Assembly (NCBI GenBank): GCA_903863035.1
Contig: CAIPAT010000416.1
Span: 1-34,716 of the forward strand
Source of the DNA: an uncultured Lentisphaeria bacterium
Lineage (GTDB): Bacteria > Verrucomicrobiota > Lentisphaeria > Victivallales > Victivallaceae
Direction of reading: 5' to 3'
DNA length: 34,716 nt
The translations under genes were made by a program, and so were the position numbers. The notes beneath the pieces were generated by a model. The model was not told the DNA's origin. It saw nothing but the letters and a program-made list of their open reading frames with translations, and ran no database searches. Positions 10,881 to 17,382 of the stretch are shown here, one piece after another. How positions within the stretch are numbered: the first letter of the stretch is position 1; the number at the start of each line of letters is the position of its first letter.

Positions 10881-11042
10881 AGCAACGGATTTCAATCCGT
10901 TGTCTTGATCCCGCGAAGTGACAAGTTTCATAGGAACTGAACATATAAATCCATTGTTTGAATATCCAATATCCAAGTGGAAAACACAACAGCGGGGATT
11001 TCCCATCATCATTGGTTATTCCGTGTTGGATATTGGATATTC
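10881..11042. repeat. Composite palindromic repeat, copy B, with 17-bp inverted repeat
   Basis: The block starts with CAACGGATT/AATCCGTTG (10883-10902, two-base loop). It continues with TAGGAACTGAACATATAAATCCATTG from 10931. It ends in a perfect 17-base inverted repeat, GAATATCCAATATCCAA (10960-10976) and its complement (11026-11042), with a 49-base loop. The same order of modules appears at 11681-11830, and the first two modules appear in simpler form at 52-120. The 316-base gap after the MFS gene contains this, a further hairpin pair, and no gene that I can support. Confidence 0.65.
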
Positions 11043-11071
11043 GGCTTTATACGGCTGCTAATCTTTCCTTC

Positions 11072-11107
11072 GTCAGGCAAAGCCTGACTCCTGATCGCCG
11101 CAGGCGG
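11072..11107. repeat. Pair of short hairpins downstream of the EF-hand gene
   Basis: GTCAGGC-AAA-GCCTGAC (11072-11088) is a perfect seven-pair hairpin. CGCC-GCA-GGCG follows shortly after. Three-base loops on short GC-rich stems are a recurring design in this window's intergenic DNA. They may be REP-type repeats or help end the minus-strand EF-hand transcript, though no strong T-run follows on that strand. Confidence 0.45.
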
Positions 11108-11160
11108 ATTCAAAATGAATAATTACCACGTCTCGGCTCTGCAATATACCCGGCAAATAT

Positions 11161-11556
11161 TTATTCTTTCAACTTATTGAGTATGGATCTCAAACCTTTT
11201 CCGGCTTTAGTCGTATCTTCAGCTTTCACAGATTTTTCCATTTCCTCATGATACTTCTCGCACTCCTCATGGCTGAGCATTCCATCTCCATTCTTATCAA
11301 TTTTTTTGAATGTCTCATCGTCTACTGAAAGATTGTGAGTTTTTTTAGCGGAATCTATCTCCTGTTTATCAAGCTTTCCGTCCTTGTTCTGGTCTGCGCC
11401 GCTGAAATTCTCCTGCTCCCGCATCTTTTTAATTTTTTTTGCGGCGATCCTTCCAATCATGAACCCGCCTCTCGGCGTAACATCACTCGCGGTAATAAAA
11501 TCAACCGAAGTGATAAAAATTAACGCCGCGAGCATAAGAAATCTCATTCTTGCCAT
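11161..11556 (-). CDS. Secreted EF-hand calcium-binding protein (131 aa)
   Basis: A small exported protein with a hydrophobic signal sequence (about residues 5-23) and two EF-hand loops: DQNKDGKLDKQE (about 57-68) and DKNGDGMLSHEE (about 86-97). Both have the Asp/Asn, Gly and terminal Glu ligands expected for calcium. A Lys-rich tail follows. EF-hand proteins of this kind are common in bacteria that secrete polysaccharide-active enzymes, but the role here is unknown. It stands alone between two repeat clusters with no co-directional neighbour close by. An alternative start three codons later is possible. Confidence 0.85.
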   Translation of the reverse strand: MARMRFLMLAALIFITSVDFITASDVTPRGGFMIGRIAAKKIKKMREQENFSGADQNKDGKLDKQEIDSAKKTHNLSVDDETFKKIDKNGDGMLSHEECEKYHEEMEKSVKAEDTTKAGKGLRSILNKLKE

Positions 11557-11680
11557 ATTAAAACTCTGCTATTTTTATTGGTTTCCGTGAATCGCGGTTA
11601 CTATAGACGGAATTGCCTGATTTGCAACCAGTGTTACTGCGCGGACCATTCCCTGAGTTCAGGAGGAACGCCCTGCATTT

Positions 11681-11830
11681 TAGCAACTGATTTCAATCCG
11701 TTGTTGTTGTGGTAAATATTACAGAACAGTTCAATAGGAACGGAACATATCCATTGCTTGAATGTCCGATAATCCGTCCCGCCATGCGGGATCCCGCAAA
11801 GCGGGAGAATACCCAATCTCCAAGGAAAAC
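11681..11830. repeat. Composite palindromic repeat, copy C
   Basis: The modules match copy B: CAACTGATT/AATCCGTTG (11684-11703, one mismatch), then TAGGAACGGAACATATCCATTGCTTGAATGTCC from 11735. Two GC-rich hairpins (CCCGC-CAT-GCGGG and CCCGC-AAA-GCGGG, about 11778-11806) are inserted before AATACCCAATCTCCAAGGAAAAC, which corresponds to the inverted-repeat arm of copy B. It fills the 337-base gap between the EF-hand and malic enzyme genes. No gene is supported in that gap. Confidence 0.6.
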
Positions 11831-11893
11831 CATAGCAGTATTAGTGAAGCCGCCCTTCCATAAGCCCCATCGGCCTCATAGGCCCTGTGGCTT

Positions 11894-13225
11894 TCAGCCT
11901 TTTATTCTGGCGGCGACGGCTTTTTCGTAGGCATCCAGATCGTCGATCTTCACCTGGGCCACTCCGGAGCGCATGGCGGCTTCGGCCACGAACCGGGCGA
12001 CGCGGGGCACGACGCGGGGATCGAACGGTTTCGGTATGACCATGGAGCGTTTCAGCGGAACTTCGCCGTCAAACATGCCGGACTTGGCGTCAGCTGGATA
12101 CGCGGCAGCCAGGACGGCATAAACGTCCGCCGGAATTTTTTCCAGGACAATCGAGGCCAGGGCACCGGATGCCGCCAGCTTCATTTCTTCGTTGATATCA
12201 GTGGCGCGGACATCGAGCGCCCCGCGGAAAATTCCGGGGAAGCCGAGCACGTTGTTGACTTGATTCGGGAAGTCGGTACGGCCGGTTCCCACGACTGCGG
12301 CCCCTGCGTCCAGCGCATCCTGCGGGAAGATTTCCGGGGTGGGATTGGCCATGGCGAAAATAATCGCGCCGTCCGCCATCGTTTTAACCATTTCTTTGGT
12401 GACGCAATTGGCCACGGATACCCCCATGAAAATATCTGCGCCGTTGAGTGCGTCCGCCAGAGTTTCGGCTTTGGTGTCAGCGGCAAAATTCAGTTTCTCA
12501 GGAGTAAGATCGGTGCGGTTTTTGCTGATTACGCCTTTGGAGTCGCACATAATAAAGTTTTCGCGGCGGGCTCCGGCGCGGATATAGAATTCGCTGCAGG
12601 CGATACCGGCAGCCCCGGCGCCATTTACTACAAATTTGCAATTCTCTATTTTCTTGCCGACCATTTTCAGGGCATTGAGAATACCGGCCAGGGAAATGAT
12701 CGCGGTGCCGTGCTGGTCGTCATGAAATACTGGAATGCCCATGATCTTTTTCAGGGTCTGTTCGACTTCAAAACACGCAGGCGCGCCGATGTCTTCCAGA
12801 TTGATGCCGCCGAATGTCGGCTCGAGTCGCTCGACGGTCTCGATCACCAGCTTCGCGTCGGTACGGCCTTTGTCGTTGAACACCTTGCCGATGCATAGCG
12901 GAATGGCATCAATGTCGGCAAATTTTTTGAACAGCACGCATTTGCCTTCCATTACCGGCAGCCCGGCTTCGGGACCGATGTTGCCCAGCCCGAGCACGGC
13001 GGTGCCGTCGCTGACGACCGCGACCATATTGCCGCGGGAAGTATATTTCCAGACGTCTTCCGGATGATCTTTGATCTCCAGACAGGGTTTGGCAACGCCG
13101 GGAGTATAGGCCATGGAAAGGTCATGCTGAGTATCGCATTGCTTCGTCGATACTACCGTGATTTTGCCCGGACGGGGATTCCGGTGGTAGAATAAACTTG
13201 CTTTATCCAGTTCGCTTTTGTCCAT
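11894..13225 (-). CDS. NAD(P)-dependent malic enzyme, short form (443 aa)
   Basis: Oxidative decarboxylation of malate to pyruvate and CO2 with NAD or NADP. The catalytic tyrosine lies in MAYTPGVA (Tyr40) and the catalytic lysine in [15 protein letters not shown] (Lys95). Metal ligands fall in the later DDQHGTA block, and the nucleotide-binding fold in [11 protein letters not shown]. The substrate-end motif [15 protein letters not shown] is intact. It lacks the C-terminal phosphotransacetylase-like domain of long MaeB proteins. It is the last gene of the minus-strand run, 37 bases after hisF, and would supply pyruvate and reducing power near a ferredoxin-dependent oxidoreductase. AGGA lies upstream of the ATG. 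Cofactor preference is not evident. Confidence 0.93.
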   Translation of the reverse strand: MDKSELDKASLFYHRNPRPGKITVVSTKQCDTQHDLSMAYTPGVAKPCLEIKDHPEDVWKYTSRGNMVAVVSDGTAVLGLGNIGPEAGLPVMEGKCVLFKKFADIDAIPLCIGKVFNDKGRTDAKLVIETVERLEPTFGGINLEDIGAPACFEVEQTLKKIMGIPVFHDDQHGTAIISLAGILNALKMVGKKIENCKFVVNGAGAAGIACSEFYIRAGARRENFIMCDSKGVISKNRTDLTPEKLNFAADTKAETLADALNGADIFMGVSVANCVTKEMVKTMADGAIIFAMANPTPEIFPQDALDAGAAVVGTGRTDFPNQVNNVLGFPGIFRGALDVRATDINEEMKLAASGALASIVLEKIPADVYAVLAAAYPADAKSGMFDGEVPLKRSMVIPKPFDPRVVPRVARFVAEAAMRSGVAQVKIDDLDAYEKAVAARIKG

Positions 13226-13262
13226 TTTAAAATATCCTCAGTTATATATTGGTGCTGACAGG

Positions 13263-14027
13263 TCAGTTTCTGACCGGGATGTTGTGCTTTCTTAAAAAAT
13301 CTTTAGTTTGCGGTACGGTAAAAATACCGAAGTGAAAAATGCTGGCGGCAAGCACCGCGTCCGCTTTGCCTTTTTCCAGTACTTCCACCATGTGTTCCAG
13401 GGTTCCAGCGCCACCGGATGCGATTACCGGAACGGAGACTGACTCGGAAACCGCACGGGTAAGTTCGCAGTCATAACCATCCCTGGTGCCGTCGGCGTCC
13501 ATGCTGGTAAGCAGGATTTCTCCGGCGCCCAGCGAAACTCCGTATTTGGCCCATTCAACTGCATCGAGCTCAGTACCTTTGCGCCCGCCGTGCGTGAAAA
13601 CCTGCCATTTGCCCGGCTGTCCCGGCACCCGTCTGGCGTCAATCGCCAGCACAATGCACTGACAGCCAAAGCGTTCGGCTCCGGCGCGAATCAAATCAGG
13701 GTTTAGAATGGCGGCGGTATTGACCGAAACTTTGTCCGCTCCGGAATTCAGCATGCGGCGCATATCCTCAACCGTGCGGATGCCGCCGCCCACCGTAACT
13801 GGAATAAATACTTTTTCCGCAGTACGGCGGACAACGTCAACCATGGTGTCCCGGTCGTCGCTGGAAGCGGTAATATCGAGAAATACGATTTCATCGGCGC
13901 CCTGGCGGTCATATTCAATCGCGGCTTCCACAGGATCGCCGGCGTCGATTAGATTAACGAAATTCACGCCTTTAACAACCCTGCCGCCAGTAACGTCAAG
14001 GCAGGGAATGATGCGCTTGGCAAGCAT
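13263..14027 (-). CDS. hisF: Imidazole glycerol phosphate synthase subunit HisF (254 aa)
   Basis: The cyclase subunit of histidine biosynthesis. With HisH it converts PRFAR and ammonia to imidazole glycerol phosphate and AICAR. It is a (beta/alpha)8 barrel with the two catalytic aspartates in place: Asp11 in IIPCLDV and Asp130 in VLAIDARR. Phosphate-binding loops TVGGGIR and ASGGAGT are also visible. Length is typical. No other his gene is in the window. Instead it begins one base after the stop of the beta-gamma oxidoreductase gene, so it is presumably transcribed with an unrelated operon. Confidence 0.95.
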   Translation of the reverse strand: MLAKRIIPCLDVTGGRVVKGVNFVNLIDAGDPVEAAIEYDRQGADEIVFLDITASSDDRDTMVDVVRRTAEKVFIPVTVGGGIRTVEDMRRMLNSGADKVSVNTAAILNPDLIRAGAERFGCQCIVLAIDARRVPGQPGKWQVFTHGGRKGTELDAVEWAKYGVSLGAGEILLTSMDADGTRDGYDCELTRAVSESVSVPVIASGGAGTLEHMVEVLEKGKADAVLAASIFHFGIFTVPQTKDFLRKHNIPVRN

Positions 14028-14028
14028 T

Positions 14029-15534
14029 TTATACTCCCTTATGCGGATTGGTCAGAGTGGCTTCAACCGCTTCTTTCCCGGCATAGAAGGCCTCAATATT
14101 CATCTGGATGACATTCTGCTTGTCGGCAAAACAATCCATGATCGCTTCTTCAAATGCGCGGTCGAAGTCTTTCTTGTCTTTGCCTTCCAGGAAATAATCT
14201 TTCATTACTACTGAAAGTGCGCCGAGAATCACAGAGTTGGCACATCTCAGACTGCCGATTTTTTTGGCAATGTCGGATGCTTTGACGGCATAGATGATTT
14301 TGTCTTCGCTGCACTTCGGCGGCGCGATGGTGGAGCTGTCATACAGCAGAACGCCGTTCTGTTTAAGTTCCGGCAGAAACATTTCCATTGACGGCTGGTT
14401 CAGCACGATCAGCAGATTGCACAGCTTGTCAACGATGGGCGAACAGACTTTCTGGCGGCTGGTGATAATGGTGCAGTTAGCGGTGCCGCCGCGCATTTCC
14501 GGCCCGTATGATGGCAGCCAGGTGACATTGAAATTGCGGAGTTTGCCCATAGTGGCGATCATCATGCCCAGACTGAGCACGCCCTGACCGCCGAAGCCGG
14601 CGATTTTGATCTTTCTTTCCTTCTGGAAAATCTTGGATTCATTTTTGAAATCCGCGCTGACGCCTTTAGCCACTTTAATCGGATAGAGGATGTCTTTGAC
14701 TTTCTGCTTGTCAAAAATCCCTTCCGGGCGCTTGATCGGGTCGCGGGTGTCGGAGATATCCTTGAAGCAGCCAAGCGGGAAATAATGCTGCATCTGGTTT
14801 TCAATAAATTCGTTCATTTCCCTGGAATTGAATTTCATATTGACCGGGCATCCGGCCAGAATCTCCACCATGGAAAAACCTTTTTTGTCAATCGTATTCT
14901 GGAATGCCTTTCTTATCGCTTTACGGGTCCTCATAATGTTTTTGGTTGAACTCAGAGAAACCCTTTCAACATATATCGGGGCGTCAAGCGCGGCAACCAT
15001 CTCCGATACTTTCAGCGGATAGCCTTCGTTGGTAACCGAGCGCCCCAATGGAGACGTCACAGTTTTCTGTCCCGGCAGCGTGGTCGGAGCCATCTGGCCG
15101 CCGGTCATGCCGTAAATCCCGTTATTGACAAAGAACACTGCTATGTTTTCGCCGCGGTTGGCCGCCTGGATGAAGTTATTGAAGCCGATTGCGCCCAAAT
15201 CCCCGTCGCCCTGATAAGAAACTACGATATTGTCGGGGTTGGACCTGACCAGTCCGGTTGCTACTGCAGGCGCACGGCCGTGCGGAGCTGAAATACCGAA
15301 GCAGTCATAATAATAATATGAGAAAACGGAACATCCGACCGGCGCGATCATGATCGTCCGGTCCTGAATATCAAAATCCGCGATAGATTCAGCGATAATC
15401 TTGTGCACTATGCCGTGCCCGCAGCCCGGACAGTAATGCATATTCTTTTTTACTGCGCCCGGACGGCGTTCAAATATTTCAAAGAAACCTTTCGGTCTGC
15501 CGTATTTAACTTTTAAATTCGTATTGCCGGTCAT
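14029..15534 (-). CDS. 2-oxoacid:ferredoxin oxidoreductase, fused beta and gamma subunits (501 aa)
   Basis: Part of a thiamine-diphosphate enzyme that oxidatively decarboxylates a 2-oxoacid to acyl-CoA and reduces ferredoxin. Residues about 20-290 are the TPP-binding beta part, with CPGCGH (35-40) and GDGDLGAIG (109-117). Residues about 308-500 are the gamma part, starting with [15 protein letters not shown] and including [13 protein letters not shown]. Beta and gamma are usually separate genes; here they form one frame joined by a short lysine-rich linker. Its start overlaps the alpha stop by four bases (15531-15534). The substrate may be 2-oxoisovalerate or 2-oxoglutarate; I cannot decide from sequence alone. 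Confidence 0.9.
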   Translation of the reverse strand: MTGNTNLKVKYGRPKGFFEIFERRPGAVKKNMHYCPGCGHGIVHKIIAESIADFDIQDRTIMIAPVGCSVFSYYYYDCFGISAPHGRAPAVATGLVRSNPDNIVVSYQGDGDLGAIGFNNFIQAANRGENIAVFFVNNGIYGMTGGQMAPTTLPGQKTVTSPLGRSVTNEGYPLKVSEMVAALDAPIYVERVSLSSTKNIMRTRKAIRKAFQNTIDKKGFSMVEILAGCPVNMKFNSREMNEFIENQMQHYFPLGCFKDISDTRDPIKRPEGIFDKQKVKDILYPIKVAKGVSADFKNESKIFQKERKIKIAGFGGQGVLSLGMMIATMGKLRNFNVTWLPSYGPEMRGGTANCTIITSRQKVCSPIVDKLCNLLIVLNQPSMEMFLPELKQNGVLLYDSSTIAPPKCSEDKIIYAVKASDIAKKIGSLRCANSVILGALSVVMKDYFLEGKDKKDFDRAFEEAIMDCFADKQNVIQMNIEAFYAGKEAVEATLTNPHKGV

Positions 15535-16643
15535 TTCTTTTCTCCTCGGCGAGTTTTACTTTTGCCGGAATTCCCGCTGCTGACCAGTTGCCGGCATTTT
15601 TCCACAATACTGTCAACTGTCGGAACATTGCCGCCCATCCGGTTTAACAGATGCACCGGACGGGAGCATTCAATGGACAGCTTGATGTCATCGATCATCT
15701 GCCCGTTGCTCATTTCCACGCACAGGAACTGTTTAGCGGTACGTGCAACTTTTATAAATGCGTCCGCCGGGAACGGAAACAGCGTTACCGGACGCAGGGA
15801 CCCTGCTTTAATTCCTTCTTCGCGCAGTTCGTCAACAGCAGTCTGGGCCAGGCGGCTGATAATGCCGTGCCCGCTGATGACAATTTCAGCATCATCCGTC
15901 AAATATTCTTCGCCGCGCTGCTCATGCCTCATGATTTCAGCGTATTTTTCCTGAAGCATTATGTTGCGCCGTTCCAGATCATCATGTTCCAGATAAATCG
16001 AGGTTATTATATTAGTGCGCGGATTGTATTTGCCGTCCAGCGCCCACTTCGGGACCGGTTTCCTGTCAATCGGTTCGGGCAGCGAGACCAGTTCCAGCAT
16101 TTGCCCGACCACGCCGTCGGTCAGGATATAGACCGGAAGCAGATATTTATCGGCCATGTCAAAAGCCCAGAATGCAAAATCGCACATCTCCTGGGCTGAA
16201 TTCGGTGCTATGACGATACATTTATAGTTGCCGTGTCCGCCGCCTTTGACCACCTGGTTATAGTCGGATTGTTCCGGGCCGATATTGCCGAGTCCGGGAC
16301 CGCCGCGCATGATATCCACGATCACGGCGGGAAGTTCGCTGCCGGCCAGATAGGAAACCCCTTCCTGCTTCAAACTGATTCCCAGCCCGGAGGACGCGGT
16401 CATTACCCTGCGTCCTGCGGCGGATGCCCCCAGCACCATATTGATGGCGGCGGTCTCCGATTCAGCCTGCAGAAACACCCTGCCGAGTTTTGGAAAATAT
16501 TCCGCGGCAGTATGGGCGATTTCGCTGGCCGGAGTGATCGGATAGCCGAAAAAGCAATCGCAACCCGCAAGCAGTGCGCCATAAACCACCGCCTCGTTAC
16601 CTTTCAGCAACAACTTATTAGTATGAACAATTGAATTACTCAT
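15531..16643 (-). CDS. 2-oxoacid:ferredoxin oxidoreductase, alpha subunit (370 aa)
   Basis: The pyrimidine-binding and substrate half of the same oxidoreductase. Key stretches are [16 protein letters not shown] (28-43), the [19 protein letters not shown] region, [14 protein letters not shown], and [17 protein letters not shown]. These are hallmarks of the VOR/KOR-type alpha subunit. The C-terminal third corresponds to domain II (transketolase-like). It sits two bases after the ferredoxin gene and overlaps the beta-gamma gene, giving the order delta-alpha-beta/gamma. All are on one transcript with hisF and probably malic enzyme. Length is normal for the alpha subunit without fused gamma. Confidence 0.92.
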   Translation of the reverse strand: MSNSIVHTNKLLLKGNEAVVYGALLAGCDCFFGYPITPASEIAHTAAEYFPKLGRVFLQAESETAAINMVLGASAAGRRVMTASSGLGISLKQEGVSYLAGSELPAVIVDIMRGGPGLGNIGPEQSDYNQVVKGGGHGNYKCIVIAPNSAQEMCDFAFWAFDMADKYLLPVYILTDGVVGQMLELVSLPEPIDRKPVPKWALDGKYNPRTNIITSIYLEHDDLERRNIMLQEKYAEIMRHEQRGEEYLTDDAEIVISGHGIISRLAQTAVDELREEGIKAGSLRPVTLFPFPADAFIKVARTAKQFLCVEMSNGQMIDDIKLSIECSRPVHLLNRMGGNVPTVDSIVEKCRQLVSSGNSGKSKTRRGEKK

Positions 16644-16645
16644 TC

Positions 16646-16921
16646 CTAGTCTTCTTCTTCCTTTTCGTTCCTGGAGTCAGCCGCGTCGCCTGATTCTTCA
16701 AATATCGTAACCGCTCCCGGTTCCGGGCAATTGTAATAGCAAGCCGCACAACCGATGCAGCCGGCGCCGACGTAATATGCGAAAGGGAAGCCCATGAAGT
16801 TCAAATCCGTCCCCATCTTAAGCACTGCTTTAGGACAGGCGTTGACACAACGCTCACAACCCTTGCACTCATCCGGTTCTATTTTCACAAAGTATTTTTT
16901 AACTTTTTTCTTGTCTGACAT
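16646..16921 (-). CDS. 4Fe-4S ferredoxin-like delta subunit of the oxidoreductase (91 aa)
   Basis: A small electron-transfer subunit with two CxxCxxCxxxCP clusters: [12 protein letters not shown] and [12 protein letters not shown]. This matches the delta subunit of 2-oxoacid:ferredoxin oxidoreductases. The open frame can be extended to a TTG at 16969, but that adds a polar stretch not expected in the family. The ATG at 16921, followed by SDKKK, is preferred, with AGG about ten bases before it. The acidic tail (EEKEEED-like) is unusual but not rare. It is the first gene of the operon, so its promoter should lie in 16922-17092, where I see no clear site apart from a GACGG/CCGTC hairpin near 16983. 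Confidence 0.9.
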   Translation of the reverse strand: MSDKKKVKKYFVKIEPDECKGCERCVNACPKAVLKMGTDLNFMGFPFAYYVGAGCIGCAACYYNCPEPGAVTIFEESGDAADSRNEKEEED

Positions 16922-17092
16922 CTTATATTGACCTGTTTCTAAAGACTCATTCCTGTCTTTCACTGACAACTACAAGTTACCGTGACGGAGCATTTCGCCG
17001 TCGTCGTACGGACTAGAATCTAATTTCTAAAAACCGGAATTACAAGCCGACATCAAAAAATCAAAAGCAAAAATAATTTCACAGACCTTTAG

Positions 17093-17252
17093 CCTGAATA
17101 ATTCATAAACTTATGGCGAAATACTGCAATCTGCTCAAAGTAAAGTCTTTGCCGATGTCCTCGCCGTAGCGCTGCTACGACTGCGGCATCGTCGAAATCT
17201 TTCTTTTTGAGCATATTTTCGTCTTTCATCCATTTTTTGTGAATAATCCAGG
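17093..17252. mobile_element. 160-bp MITE-like element, family 1, copy 1 (TTAG target duplication)
   Basis: The element begins CCTGAATAATTCATAAAC and ends with the complement of CCTGGATTATTCACAAAA, so it has imperfect terminal inverted repeats. TTAG flanks both ends directly (17089-17092 and 17253-17256). A second copy of equal length lies at 32368-32527, with five base differences by hand count. The two arms also pair internally (TGCTCAAA/TTTGAGCA, GATG/CATC, CGTAGC/GCTACG), so the whole element can snap back. It is too short to code for a transposase. Ends starting CCTAGATT or similar recall IS1380-family ends such as those of ISEcp1; this link is inference. It occupies part of the 461-base gap between the ferredoxin and the 997-aa gene; the remainder shows nothing codable with confidence. 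Confidence 0.85.
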
Positions 17253-17382
17253 TTAGCAATCCGGCATTATACAGATACAAATTTTGTTTATTTCCGCCGT
17301 CGCAAATAAAAAGGAAATGGAGTATGTTAAGCGGCTTTAATTTTTCAGCCTGTAAAATATCTAAAAAGGTGGAGTTTTATAA

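Noticed and set aside
17089..17280. 63-residue minus-strand ORF
   Set aside because: It is almost entirely MITE sequence; the frame ends in the flanking target site and has no family resemblance I can name.
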